The notes below the pieces were generated by a model. It was not told the DNA's origin and searched no databases. It was given only the letters and a program-made list of their open reading frames with translations. Shown one piece after another: positions 26,050 to 35,282 of a stretch of DNA of 43,603 bases. How positions within the stretch are numbered: position 1 is the stretch's first letter; the number at the start of each line of letters is the position of its first letter. Made by a program: the position numbers and the translations under genes. This DNA is from Myxococcota bacterium (GTDB lineage: Bacteria > Myxococcota_A > UBA796 > JAJRTE01): positions 1 to 43,603 of the forward strand of contig JAJRTE010000196.1 in assembly GCA_024278455.1 (NCBI GenBank), read 5' to 3'.

Positions 26050-27135
26050 TCAACCCATCCGTATCGGCCGGCGGCGCGCGCCCCAGGTGCCTGGTGCGGC
26101 ATCGAACCTTCCCGCGCACGGCGCGCCACAGGCCGGGCACCGTCCCTCTTTCGTGAGGCGCCAGAGTGTGATCTCGTACCAGTCGCGGCCTATCAGGCGC
26201 GTGCCGCAAGCGTGGCAATAGGTGCTCCCGCCGGTCTCGTCGTGAACGTTGCCGGTATAGGCGTATCGAACCCCATTCTTGGTCGCGATGGCGCGGGCCC
26301 TGGAGAGGGTTGACGGGGAGGTCGCTCTCCTGTCGGTCATCTTCCAGTCCGGGTGGAAGGCGGAGAAGTGCCAGGGCACATCGGGCCCGAGGTGCTCCAC
26401 CACCCACTGGGTCATCTCCTCGAGTTCCTTTTCGGCATCGTTTTCCCCAGGAATCAGGAGGGTGGTCAGCTCGAGCCACACGTGGGTCTCCTGCTTGAGG
26501 TACATGAGCGTCTCGAGAACCGGCTGGAGATGACCGCTGCAAAGCTTCTTGTAGAACCGTTCGGTAAATGCCTTCAGGTCCACGTTGGCAGCGTCCATCC
26601 TGGAGAAGAAGTCCCGTCGCGCCTCGCCATGGACGTAGCCCGCCGTGACCGCAACCGACTTGATACCCTGTTCCCGGCAGGCATCGGCCGTGTCCATGGC
26701 GTACTCGAGGAACACGATCGGGTCGTTGTAGGTGTAGGCCACGCTCTTGCACCCGGCACGCGCAGCCGTCCGTGCAATGTCTTCCGGTGAAGCGTTTTCC
26801 GCCAGCGTGGCCGTCGCCCTGGATTTGCTGATGTCCCAGTTTTGGCAGAAGCGGCAGGTCAGGTTGCACCCGGCCGTGCCGAACGACAGGATTGGCGTCC
26901 CGGGGTGGAAATGGTTCAGCGGCTTCTTCTCGATCGGGTCGACGCAAAATCCGCTCGAGCGCCCGTAGGTCGTGAGCACGATGCGACCACCAAGGTTGCT
27001 CCGGACGAAGCAGAGCCCGCGCTGTCCCTCGCGGAGCGTGCAGCCTCGAGGACAGACATCACACCGGAGCTTGCCGTTCTCGAGGCGTGTTGCGTATCGG
27101 GTCGTCATGACGTGGGAAGAGGTTGTGGCTGTCAT
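26050..27135 (-). CDS. amrS: AmmeMemoRadiSam system radical SAM enzyme
   Basis: A 361-residue radical SAM protein of the PflA-like group found in the AmmeMemoRadiSam system. The 4Fe-4S/SAM motif is CNLTCRFCQNW (Cys90, 94, 97). An N-terminal CDVCPRGCTL and CFVRSN, and a C-terminal zinc-ribbon-like set CHACGTRL and CPACGAPC, fit this subfamily. Typical pieces FCVDPIEKKPLNHFHPG and SVAYTYNDPIVFLEYA are present. The ATG at 27135 is chosen because GGAGG lies nearby upstream; the open frame reaches 27288. The usual partners, Memo and AMMECR1 domain proteins, are not adjacent in this window. The target modified by the enzyme is not known with certainty for the family. Confidence 0.9.
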   Translation of the reverse strand: MTATTSSHVMTTRYATRLENGKLRCDVCPRGCTLREGQRGLCFVRSNLGGRIVLTTYGRSSGFCVDPIEKKPLNHFHPGTPILSFGTAGCNLTCRFCQNWDISKSRATATLAENASPEDIARTAARAGCKSVAYTYNDPIVFLEYAMDTADACREQGIKSVAVTAGYVHGEARRDFFSRMDAANVDLKAFTERFYKKLCSGHLQPVLETLMYLKQETHVWLELTTLLIPGENDAEKELEEMTQWVVEHLGPDVPWHFSAFHPDWKMTDRRATSPSTLSRARAIATKNGVRYAYTGNVHDETGGSTYCHACGTRLIGRDWYEITLWRLTKEGRCPACGAPCAGRFDAAPGTWGARRRPIRMG

Positions 27136-27347
27136 CCCTGGCCTCCTGCATGGTGCAAAGCCGGTCCGACGGCCGAAGTCGGCCGGCGCCGGGACTGATG
27201 AAGCTATTGTATCGCCGGCCGGGCGAGCGTGCCACGGTCGATTGGGCCTGACGCACTCGGCGTGCTGACGAGCGTGAGGGGTCGCCACGTCGTGCAGCCC
27301 GTTGGGTCACGAGGCTCGACCCGCCCGTTGCTGTGGCTGGCGAGACA

Positions 27348-27851
27348 TCACCTGGTCCTTTGCCCATCGTCTCCCGGCGGTCGCACGAAGGTCCCGCTTC
27401 TGCCCCCACGCTTGCTCTCGAGCGCGATCTCCTCGATGGTCATGGTCCTGTCCACGGCCTTGCACATGTCATAGAGGGTCAAAGCTGCCACACTCACCGC
27501 CGTGAGGGCTTCCATCTCCACCCCGGTCCTGCCTCGAGTCCTCACCGTGGCCTCGATTTCCACGGCATGGCGTTCCTCGACTGGGGTGAGGACGACGGAC
27601 ACGAAAGTGAGGGCGAGAGGATGGCAGAGGGGGATCAGGTCCGGGGTTCGCTTGGCACCCATGATGCCCGCGAGTTGCGCCACGGAAAAGACGTCACCTT
27701 TCTCGATGGTGCGATCCAGGATGCGTCTCATGGTCTCGGGAGACATGGTGACGACTCCCCTGGCGACGGCTTCGCGCTCGGTGGGAGGTTTCTCCCCGAC
27801 ATCGACCATCCTGGCCCGCCCATCGGCGTCGAAATGCGTGAGTGGCTCCAT
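27348..27851 (-). CDS. moaC: Cyclic pyranopterin monophosphate synthase
   Basis: A 167-residue MoaC, which forms cyclic pyranopterin monophosphate from the MoaA product in molybdenum cofactor synthesis. Conserved sequence includes [37 protein letters not shown] and [20 protein letters not shown] followed by CKAVDR. ATG 27851 follows CAGGAG at an eight-base spacing; the frame is open to 28187 but that part is Arg/Pro-rich and not protein-like. It sits alone between the radical SAM gene and a divergent lipoprotein gene. Its presence implies molybdoenzymes in this organism, which fits with the SsnA association elsewhere in the window. Confidence 0.95.
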   Translation of the reverse strand: MEPLTHFDADGRARMVDVGEKPPTEREAVARGVVTMSPETMRRILDRTIEKGDVFSVAQLAGIMGAKRTPDLIPLCHPLALTFVSVVLTPVEERHAVEIEATVRTRGRTGVEMEALTAVSVAALTLYDMCKAVDRTMTIEEIALESKRGGRSGTFVRPPGDDGQRTR

Positions 27852-28213
27852 GGTGGCTCCTGTTTCGCGTTCTGTGCCGGCCCGCTCCGCGGGTGACCGG
27901 GGGGCACGACGTCCGGCCGCACGAGGCTTGGCGCGCGCTGCGACAGGCGCCATCGAGAGTGATGACCCCCGCCCGGCGGGACGCGGCGCGAGACGTTGTT
28001 CGAAGAGGCTTCCCGGACCGGCGGCGCGACCGGGGCGACTGCGTGAAACAGGGTAGGTCCATGTCATGCCGGCGTCAACCTCGAACAGCCGGCGTGCTGG
28101 CCGTTGGATTCCCGGAATTGACAGCCGGCGTCGCGATGTGCTAGCCTCTTGACAGGCCATATCTCGTGCCATGGCTGGAGGATACACTTGCCACGAGGGC
28201 CGGGGAGGTTCGG
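27852..28213. other. Divergent intergenic region moaC / CBM lipoprotein
   Basis: These 362 bases contain no supported gene. A TTGACA box at 28118-28123 is followed, after 18 bases, by TAGCCT (28142-28147), a plausible but weak rightward promoter about 65 bases before the lipoprotein gene. A second TTGACA at 28149-28154 has no -10 partner at a usable distance. I recognise no Moco riboswitch-like structure ahead of moaC. Confidence 0.4.
28118..28147 (+). promoter_or_regulatory. Weak candidate promoter for CBM lipoprotein gene
   Basis: TTGACA (perfect -35 match) and TAGCCT (three of six -10 positions) are separated by 18 bases, upstream of the start at 28214. Support is limited to the hexamers and position. 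Confidence 0.3.
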
Positions 28214-29383
28214 ATGGATACTGCTCGCATGCACGCTACCGGGATCGCGATCGCCCTGTCGATCGCGCTGGTGGCCTGTGTCCCGGGCAGCATGACCGTG
28301 GACGGTGGGACCTGCAGCGATGGAGGTTGCGATGAGAACGCCCAGGGGACGCTGACCACGGAAGGACTCGCGCTCTCCTGGATCTCCGGCGCGACCTGGG
28401 ACCAGGGCTGGTGTCTGGATATGACATTGACCAACACCGGCGGAGACCTCGAGGCCTGGTCCCTGGCGCTCCGGCTCGACCAGCCGGTCGAAACGTGGCT
28501 CTCCGCGGATGGCGCCCTGTTCTCGCCGGATGGCGACAGGCTGTCCATCCAACCGTCCGGCGATTCGGTGCTGGCGGCGGGAAACACCGTGACCATGCAA
28601 TGTTGCATGGAGCCCGCGGCGCGTCCAGTGGAGATCTCATCGGCCGAACTCGAGGTGCCGGAGGGGACACCGGCCCCCATCCTGGGCACCGTGCAGGATG
28701 GCAACATGCTGCTGGCCTACCGCTCTGACGGCGTTTCGTACGGGGGCTACTGCCTGGAAATGACCTTGACGAACCTGAGCGAAAAGGACGTGGTATCCTG
28801 GATGTTGACCCTGAACCTGGACCAGAAGGCGGTCCTGACGGACTACTGGGGGTTCACTCCCGTTGTCGACGGGGCCGCGGCGACCGTCTATCCCGGCCCC
28901 GGCACCGAGACAATCGCCGCTTTCGGAGCACGCACCGGCACAATGTGCCTGAGTACGCTCGCCGAACCCGTTGCCATGACATCCAGTGTCCGCTACGAGG
29001 ACGGGACCGGAACAGACCCGGCTGATACGCCCACGCCGGAGCCGGTGATCACCGGCAGCCTGACCGACGATCCCCTGCTCCTGACCTACCGCAGCACGGA
29101 TCCTTCCAAAGGCGGCACGTGCCTGGAGCTGACTTTCACCAACATGTCGGACAAGACCGTGTCGACATGGGAAGCCCAGCTCTCGATGACCGGACCAATC
29201 ACGCTGACCGACTTCTGGGGAGTGGCGCCCGCGGTCGAGGGAAGCCTGCTGACCATCTACCCGGGACCCGGCCAACACACGATCGAATCCCACGAGGCTC
29301 GAGTCGGCACTGTGTGCCTCGATCCGCTGGAAACACCGGTCGCCATGCAGAGCAACGTGGCCTACGCCGCGGAGGACACCTAA
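28214..29383 (+). CDS. Lipoprotein with three CBM2-like repeats
   Basis: A 389-residue lipoprotein. The signal ends IALVAC with a clear lipobox (LVAC, Cys22), followed by a Cys-rich spacer (CSDGGCDEN). The rest is three imperfect tandem copies of about 100 residues (roughly 46-150, 165-268, 282-385). Each has the pattern ...C(L)(D/E)(M/L)T(L/F)TN...W...L, YxGxxTVxP-like and PVAMxSxVxY. This is the layout of CBM2-type cellulose/chitin-binding domains, but each copy lacks a full set of the usual surface Trp residues, so ligand binding is uncertain. A DTPTPEP linker separates copies two and three. ATG 28214 follows GGGGAGG. No catalytic domain is present, so it may anchor the cell to a polysaccharide or be structural. 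Confidence 0.72.
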   Translation: MDTARMHATGIAIALSIALVACVPGSMTVDGGTCSDGGCDENAQGTLTTEGLALSWISGATWDQGWCLDMTLTNTGGDLEAWSLALRLDQPVETWLSADGALFSPDGDRLSIQPSGDSVLAAGNTVTMQCCMEPAARPVEISSAELEVPEGTPAPILGTVQDGNMLLAYRSDGVSYGGYCLEMTLTNLSEKDVVSWMLTLNLDQKAVLTDYWGFTPVVDGAAATVYPGPGTETIAAFGARTGTMCLSTLAEPVAMTSSVRYEDGTGTDPADTPTPEPVITGSLTDDPLLLTYRSTDPSKGGTCLELTFTNMSDKTVSTWEAQLSMTGPITLTDFWGVAPAVEGSLLTIYPGPGQHTIESHEARVGTVCLDPLETPVAMQSNVAYAAEDT

Positions 29384-29450
29384 GGAGGGTGGAGGGGTGG
29401 CGGGGCGAGTGGGCGGGCAGCCGAGCAGGTGACGAGATTGCTGCGGGTTG

Positions 29451-31592
29451 TCATCCTGCCGGGACGCCGGCTCCCGCCGGCAGAGGGTCGAGGAAGCCGA
29501 TATCCGTGTTGTGCCCCTTGGTCATCAGGATTTCCTGGCAATCGATCAAAGGCTCGTCCGGACGAGGGCTCAGCCTGACATAGGTACCGTCCGGCTGGAG
29601 AAGTCGAGCCCGGACGTTGTCTGCCAGGTACACGCCCAGGATCTTGTCACGAATGGTCTGCTTGATGATCGGATCTTCGACCGGAAACACCGTCTCCACA
29701 CGCCGGTCCAGGTTGCGGGACATCCAGTCGGCGCTCCCAAGGTAGAGTTTCTCGTCTCCGCCGTGGCGTAAGTAGAAGATACGGGAGTGCTCGAGGAATC
29801 TCCCGACGACACTGGTGACCCGGATATTCTCGGAGAGCCCGGGAACGCCAGGGCGCAAGCAACAGGTCCCACGAATGAGCAGGTCGATCCTCACACCGGC
29901 CTGGCTCGCCCGGTAGAGACCCTCCATCAGGTCGATGTCTGTCATGGCGTTCGCCTTGATGACGATGTGACCCGGGTTGTCCGGGCCGTGGAAGGCGATT
30001 TCTTCCTCGATCAGACGCAGCCAGTTCTGGCGCAGATTGTGCGGTGCGACGAGCAGTTTCCGGTAGGGTCCCTGCCTGCAGAACCCCGTCAAGAAGTTGA
30101 ACAGGTCCGAGGCGTCGGCCCCGAAATCCGGCGCGCAGGTCAGGAGTCCCAGGTCCGTGTAGACCCGCGCCGTGATGGGGTTGTAGTTCCCGGTGCTCAA
30201 ATGTACGTAGCGCCGAAGTCCGTCGCGCTCGCGTCGGACCACGAGGGCGATCTTGCAGTGCGTCTTGAGCCGGAGCACGCCGTACACCACGTGGACACCG
30301 ACGCGCTCGAGCTTCCGTGCCCACTGGATGTTGCTCTCCTCGTCGAATCGCGCCTTCAGCTCGAGCAGCACGGCCACCTGCTTGCCGTTCTCCGACGCCT
30401 TGATGAGCGCATCGATGATGGGTGACTCGCCGCTGGTGCGGTACAACGTCTGCTTGATGGCCAACACATCGGGATCTTCCGCGGCCCGTTCTATGAACCG
30501 CACCACAGGCTCGAACGAGCCGAACGGGTGATGGAGGAGCACATCGCCCCGGCGAACGACACGGAAGAGGTCTTGCTCGGTCTCGAGGTGCGGGGACAGC
30601 ACAGGCTTGAGCGTCTTGAACTTCAAATCGGGACGGTCGATCTGCGTGAGCGTTTCGAAGTCCGAGATACCCAGGGGACCGTAGACCGGGTATCGATCCT
30701 GCTCCTCGAGCCGGAGGACCTTGAGGAGCATCTGCTGCAACGGCCATGGCATTCGGGCGTCCACCTGGAGCCGGACAGCCAGGCCGAACCGGCGCCGGCG
30801 CAACTCCTCCTGCACGAGCTTGAGCAGGTCTTCCGCCTCCTCCTCTTCGATTTCGATGTCCGCATCCCGCGTGATACGGAACGGGTGGCAGCTCAAGATC
30901 TCCATTCCCGGGAACAGCCGAGCGATATTGGCCGATATGACCTCCTCGAGTAGTACGAAAGAGTAGCTGCGCGTGGGCAGCGGCACCAGGCGCGGCAACA
31001 CCACGGGTACCTTGACTCGAGCAAACCGTGTTTCGCGAGGATCATTGAGGTCGGCGACCTCCACGCCCAGGTTGAGAGAGAGATTGGAAATGTGGGGAAA
31101 TGGGTGGCCCGGGTCGACGACCAGGGGCGTCAGGACCGGGAAGACCTCCCGAGCGAAATAGTCGGCCAGTTCCTTCTTCTGGCCAGCGTTCAGTTCTCCG
31201 TAGTCCAGTACCCGGATGCCCTCGGCGGACAACCTGGGGCGGAGTTCGGTCCAGCAGGCCTGGTGCCTGTCGAGCAACGGCCGGAGCTTGGCTGAGATCG
31301 CCGCGAGCTGCTCGGCCGGGGTACGTCCATCGGCGGCGCGGGTCTTCAGCCCCGCGGCATACTGTTGCTTGAGCCCGGACACCCGCACCATGAAGAACTC
31401 GTCCAGGTTGCGCGCGAATATGCACAAGAACCGCAGCCGCTCGAGGACCGGAAGGGACGGATCCAGGGCTTCTTCCAGTACACGGCTGTTGAACTCGATC
31501 CAGGACAGCTCCCGGTTGAAGTAGGAGAAACTCTTCGGTTGACGCCTGGCGTCGTAGGGAAACTGGAGTACCGCGTGCTGTTGCTCTGCCAT
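29451..31592 (-). CDS. ppk1: Polyphosphate kinase 1
   Basis: A 713-residue PPK1, which reversibly transfers the ATP gamma-phosphate to polyphosphate. The N-terminal FNRELSWIEFNSRVLEEA and RNLDEFFMVRVSGLKQQ match the N domain. The catalytic core has KQTLYRTSGESPIIDAL, the His that becomes phosphorylated in LKTHCKIALVVRR, and RYVHLSTGNYNPITARVYTD with the second essential His. The C-terminal domain includes YLGSADWMSRNLDRRVE, typical of the PLD-like fold. The start at ATG 31592 is supported by CGGAG upstream; the frame reaches 31853 without conserved sequence. It is divergent from metG and shares its 238-base upstream region. It converges with the CBM lipoprotein gene. Confidence 0.96.
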   Translation of the reverse strand: MAEQQHAVLQFPYDARRQPKSFSYFNRELSWIEFNSRVLEEALDPSLPVLERLRFLCIFARNLDEFFMVRVSGLKQQYAAGLKTRAADGRTPAEQLAAISAKLRPLLDRHQACWTELRPRLSAEGIRVLDYGELNAGQKKELADYFAREVFPVLTPLVVDPGHPFPHISNLSLNLGVEVADLNDPRETRFARVKVPVVLPRLVPLPTRSYSFVLLEEVISANIARLFPGMEILSCHPFRITRDADIEIEEEEAEDLLKLVQEELRRRRFGLAVRLQVDARMPWPLQQMLLKVLRLEEQDRYPVYGPLGISDFETLTQIDRPDLKFKTLKPVLSPHLETEQDLFRVVRRGDVLLHHPFGSFEPVVRFIERAAEDPDVLAIKQTLYRTSGESPIIDALIKASENGKQVAVLLELKARFDEESNIQWARKLERVGVHVVYGVLRLKTHCKIALVVRRERDGLRRYVHLSTGNYNPITARVYTDLGLLTCAPDFGADASDLFNFLTGFCRQGPYRKLLVAPHNLRQNWLRLIEEEIAFHGPDNPGHIVIKANAMTDIDLMEGLYRASQAGVRIDLLIRGTCCLRPGVPGLSENIRVTSVVGRFLEHSRIFYLRHGGDEKLYLGSADWMSRNLDRRVETVFPVEDPIIKQTIRDKILGVYLADNVRARLLQPDGTYVRLSPRPDEPLIDCQEILMTKGHNTDIGFLDPLPAGAGVPAG

Positions 31593-31769
31593 GGTGATCC
31601 ACTCCGGCGACACGTGCTCGGCCCTATGAGCACCGTAACCGGGAAACCTTGCGCACGGCAACTGTTTCCGTGGCCGTGCGGTGCGGACGCGCGTGCTCCG
31701 GGTGGCGCGGGCGCCGTTGGACCTGCTCGAGAGCCCTGTCGCACTCTCCTGCCGACGAACCGTTGTTTG

Positions 31770-31797
31770 GTTGCGGTCCGGGTTCCCCTGTGTATCA
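31770..31797 (+). promoter_or_regulatory. Candidate promoter for metG
   Basis: TTGCGG (31770-31775) and TATCAT (31792-31797, five of six consensus positions) are spaced by 16 bases. The -10 lies 33 bases before the metG GTG, leaving a short leader that contains AGGAGG. Confidence 0.4.
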
Positions 31798-31830
31798 TGA
31801 CCCAAAGCAACTTGCACAGGAGGCGGAACA

Positions 31831-33810
31831 GTGGATTCGGTGTACCTCACCACCCCTATTTTCTATGTCAATGCAGACCCGCACCTGGGTCATGCCTATA
31901 CGGCCATCCTGGGTGACGTATTCTCCCGCTACCACAGGCAGCGTGGGCGTCGCACACGTTACCTGACCGGGACGGACGAGCACGGCGAAAAGGTCGCTCA
32001 ATCCGCCGCTCGAGCCGGTATCACCCCGCAACAGTTCGCGGACGACGTGAGCCGCAAGTTCCGGGAGGCGTGGCCCGGTGTCCTGGTCGAGCCCGACGAT
32101 TTCATACGGACGACGGAGCCGCGCCACGAGGCCGTGGTGAGCCGTATCGTGGAGCAGCTCCACGACCGTGGAGAGATCTACAAGGGCGCGTACCGCGGGC
32201 TGTATTGCGTGGGGTGCGAGCGGTACCTGACGCCGAAGGAACTCAAGGAGGGCAAGTGCCCCGACCATGGCATCGAGCCGAAGGAACTCGTAGAAGAGAA
32301 CTACCTCTTTCGCATGGAGAAACACCGGGAGTGGCTGAGAGACCATATTCTTGCCAACCCGGGTTTCATCGAGCCGGAACGGTACCGCAACGAGGTGCTG
32401 GCCATGCTGCGGGACCCCATCGGCGACCTGTCCATCAGCCGTCCGCGGTCTCGAGTCTCCTGGGGAATACCGTTGCCCTTCGACGCCGACCACGTGCTGT
32501 ACGTCTGGTTCGATGCGCTGCTCAACTATGTCTCCGCGCTAGGGGGACCGGGGACCGAACTCTTCGACACCTACTGGCCGTCCGCCACCCATCTCATCGC
32601 CAAGGATATCCTCAAGCCGCATGGGATATTCTGGCCGATCATGCTTCGCGCCGCCGGCCTGCCGCTCTTCAGGCAGCTCCGCGTCCACGGCTACTGGCTC
32701 GTGGACGCTTCCAAGATGTCCAAGACCGTCGGCAATGTCGTGAGGCCTCACCAGATGGTGGACAGGTACGGCGCGGACGCCTTCCGGTATTTCCTTATGC
32801 GCGACATGGTGTTCGGCCAGGATGCAGACTTCAGCGAGGTGGCGTTGGCAAAACGGCGGAACGCCGACCTGGCCAACGACCTGGGCAATCTCCTCAGTCG
32901 CGTGTCGAACATGGTCAAGCGGTACTGTGGAGGCCGGATTCCGGCACCGGGGACACCGGGGCGTCTCGAGCAGAACCTTCTCGAGGCCGTGCGCGATCTG
33001 CCTGCCCGCGTGGACAAGCTCATGGAGGCTTTTCAGACCCACGCGGCCATCGAGGAGGTTCTCCAGGCTGTGCGGCGGACCAACCAGTATTTGCAGGAAG
33101 CGGCGCCGTGGAAGGTGGTGAAAGATCCGGAGCGGTCCGGTGAAGTGGGAACCATCCTCTACCATGCCGCCGAGGTGCTCCGTCTCGCCGCGGTCCTCCT
33201 GTATCCCGTGATCCCGCGGAAGGCCGTGGAACTCCTCGCCCAGTTGGGATGCGACGCCGGCACGCCGCCGGCCGGTTCCACCTGGAGCCTGGCCTGGGGC
33301 AACCTCCCGGTGGGCGCCGAAATCCGACCGGGCAATGTCCTCTTCCCCAAGATCGATCTCAAGGCGCTGCAGAAGGAAATCGACGGGGACCAGGGGGGGG
33401 GCGCACCACCGCCGGACCGCGTGGAGAGAAAGACCCGCACGGATGGGGCGCACGACAAGGGAGCCACGAGGACGGAAACCGGCGGGGTCATCACCTTCGA
33501 GCAGTTCCAGCAGGTCGCTCTGCGCGTCGCCGTGGTGCTCGAGGCCGAGCGTATCCCGAAGGCCCGTAACCTCCTGAAGCTGCGCCTCGACCTGGGAGAT
33601 GAAACCCGCACCGTCGTGGCCGGCATCGCGCAACACTACACGCCGGAACAACTGCCCGGAAAAAGGATCGTGGTCGTTGCCAACCTCAAACCCGCGCGCA
33701 TTCGAGGCGTCGAGTCGCAGGGGATGATCCTGGCGGCCGAGGACACGGACGGACGCCTGTCGCTGGTGACCCTGGATCGGGACGTATCTCCCGGATCAGG
33801 CGTCAGGTAA
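31831..33810 (+). CDS. metG: Methionyl-tRNA synthetase
   Basis: A 659-residue class I tRNA synthetase charging tRNA-Met. The N-terminal LTTPIFYVNADPHLGHAYT holds the HIGH-type motif (HLGH) and VDASKMSKTVGNVV holds KMSKS-type sequence. A zinc knuckle CVGCERYLTPKELKEGKCPDH has three Cys and one His. An anticodon-binding domain contains APWKVVKDPER. A C-terminal EMAP-like tRNA-binding/dimerisation domain (from about 555, FEQFQQVALRVAVVLEAERI to the end) is present, joined by a Gly/Pro/charged linker. GTG 31831 follows AGGAGGCGGAACA. It stands alone and reads away from ppk1. Confidence 0.97.
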   Translation: MDSVYLTTPIFYVNADPHLGHAYTAILGDVFSRYHRQRGRRTRYLTGTDEHGEKVAQSAARAGITPQQFADDVSRKFREAWPGVLVEPDDFIRTTEPRHEAVVSRIVEQLHDRGEIYKGAYRGLYCVGCERYLTPKELKEGKCPDHGIEPKELVEENYLFRMEKHREWLRDHILANPGFIEPERYRNEVLAMLRDPIGDLSISRPRSRVSWGIPLPFDADHVLYVWFDALLNYVSALGGPGTELFDTYWPSATHLIAKDILKPHGIFWPIMLRAAGLPLFRQLRVHGYWLVDASKMSKTVGNVVRPHQMVDRYGADAFRYFLMRDMVFGQDADFSEVALAKRRNADLANDLGNLLSRVSNMVKRYCGGRIPAPGTPGRLEQNLLEAVRDLPARVDKLMEAFQTHAAIEEVLQAVRRTNQYLQEAAPWKVVKDPERSGEVGTILYHAAEVLRLAAVLLYPVIPRKAVELLAQLGCDAGTPPAGSTWSLAWGNLPVGAEIRPGNVLFPKIDLKALQKEIDGDQGGGAPPPDRVERKTRTDGAHDKGATRTETGGVITFEQFQQVALRVAVVLEAERIPKARNLLKLRLDLGDETRTVVAGIAQHYTPEQLPGKRIVVVANLKPARIRGVESQGMILAAEDTDGRLSLVTLDRDVSPGSGVR

Positions 33811-33926
33811 CGATTCGGAGCGCCGTTCTTCCCGGCGAAAAAGGGCGGAATCTTATCCTGCGTCAAGGGTTTCATGGGCAGGTCGCATGACTGGCCACAC
33901 CGCCTGGCAATCGGGAGCAGTAGATC

Positions 33927-35282
33927 GTGGGACGCAGGTTCGGAAAGACAAGACGGGGACGGACGTTTCGAGAACGACGCACGGGGCGCGGGTTCCAGGA
34001 TCCGCCGGATGACCTGTTCCTCGCCGAAGCATGGCATGCGGCCGATGACGCCGTGCTGTGCCATGCGGCGAACGAGGGTGTCGCGGCCGGGTTCGACGCT
34101 CTCTACGCCCGCTATCGAACCTGGATCTTCTTGATGGCCCTGGGGCTGGTGGGCGACCTCGACGACGCCTTGACCCTGTTCCAGGATGTCTTCCTCCTCT
34201 GGTTCTCCCGGTTCCCCGGTTTCACCCCGCGGCCATCGGTCAAAGCGAGACTGTATGCCTTCATCCGGACACGAGCCGCAACGCTGCGGGCGCTGAGGAT
34301 GAAGGTGATACCGCTCGAACCGTACCGCCGCCGGCAACCGCACGAGCGGAATGGCGCGAGAAGCACCCCCCCCCCACTGCCCCCCCGTGGCGCGTCGCTG
34401 GCGGGTGCGCTCTCGAGGTTTCCCCCGGAACTTCGCGAGATCGCCCTGCTCCGCTTCGGCGCAGGCATGCGCGGAACGGACATGGTCGACGCACTGGACC
34501 TGCCCCTCGAGACCATCCGGCTCCGGATGGAAACCTTGCTCGGCCTCACCGCCTCGATGGACGCGAAGACACCTCGACAATCGCCGAAAGAGGACCCGGG
34601 CGAGGAACTTCCGGCACCGGAACGGGAGGACGACCGAGCCAGACCATGGTCGCGCAGCGGCCCGGCGAATGCGCCCGGAAATCACCCTCTTCTGCTTGAG
34701 ATCGACGCGGCGCTCCACGGAGACATCGACCTGTTGCCACTCGACCAGGGCGGGCCGCAGCGCCTCGAGGACGTCCGGGGGCACATCGCGTCATGCCAGC
34801 GTTGCCGGCAGCTCCAGGCAGCCATCCAGGAAACCGCCCACGCTTGCCTCCCCGCTGTCCCGGTGACGATCCCGGAAGATGTCGAGCACGCCATCCTGCT
34901 CGAGGGCCACTTGCGCGCAGCCGCCATCGTGCGGCGCGCTCTCGACGCGCAGTCCGGAGACTCGATTTCGGCCATGGGTGCGGACGACGCCGGCATGGCC
35001 AGCAGGGCGCACACCACGCCTGCTCGAGGCGACGTCCCCGAGCGACTGCCAGCCCAGGCCCTGGACGACCGAGCTGGAAACCGGGCACCGATGATCGCAC
35101 TGCCGGGCGGCGTAGGGACACGAGCACCCTTGCAGCGCGTCACCATGATCCTGCTCGCGACCTTCCTCCTGGTCGCCACCGTGTTCGTGGTCGGTTGGCT
35201 GCGCCTCGGCAACACCGAAACCCCGGCCCCATCCTCGTGGCATGACAATGGAGTAACACCGACATGGCCCTCGAGCGACTGA
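33927..35282 (+). CDS. ECF-like sigma factor fused to zinc anti-sigma domain
   Basis: A 451-residue protein that appears to combine a sigma factor, its anti-sigma and a membrane anchor. Residues 53-122 read like sigma-70 region 2 (GFDALYARYRTWIFLMALG, GDLDDALTLFQDVFLLWF, VKARLYAFIRTRAATLRAL). Residues 160-212 resemble region 4 (LSRFPPELREIALLRFGAG, DALDLPLETIRLRMETLL). A polar linker leads to a zinc-binding anti-sigma motif, His286-x3-Cys290-x2-Cys293 in RGHIASCQRCRQLQ. One transmembrane helix (about 405-428) lies near the C-terminus, followed by a short tail. The N-terminal 50 residues are basic. GTG 33927 is the start, with CGGGAG about ten bases upstream; an internal start is possible. It overlaps the next gene by 19 bases. 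The domain calls are from pattern only. Confidence 0.7.
   Translation: MGRRFGKTRRGRTFRERRTGRGFQDPPDDLFLAEAWHAADDAVLCHAANEGVAAGFDALYARYRTWIFLMALGLVGDLDDALTLFQDVFLLWFSRFPGFTPRPSVKARLYAFIRTRAATLRALRMKVIPLEPYRRRQPHERNGARSTPPPLPPRGASLAGALSRFPPELREIALLRFGAGMRGTDMVDALDLPLETIRLRMETLLGLTASMDAKTPRQSPKEDPGEELPAPEREDDRARPWSRSGPANAPGNHPLLLEIDAALHGDIDLLPLDQGGPQRLEDVRGHIASCQRCRQLQAAIQETAHACLPAVPVTIPEDVEHAILLEGHLRAAAIVRRALDAQSGDSISAMGADDAGMASRAHTTPARGDVPERLPAQALDDRAGNRAPMIALPGGVGTRAPLQRVTMILLATFLLVATVFVVGWLRLGNTETPAPSSWHDNGVTPTWPSSD

Noticed and set aside
33815..33850. Stem CGCCG...CGGCG followed by AAAAA after metG
   Set aside because: The A-run is on the wrong side for a rightward terminator, and on the minus strand the T-run would precede the stem.
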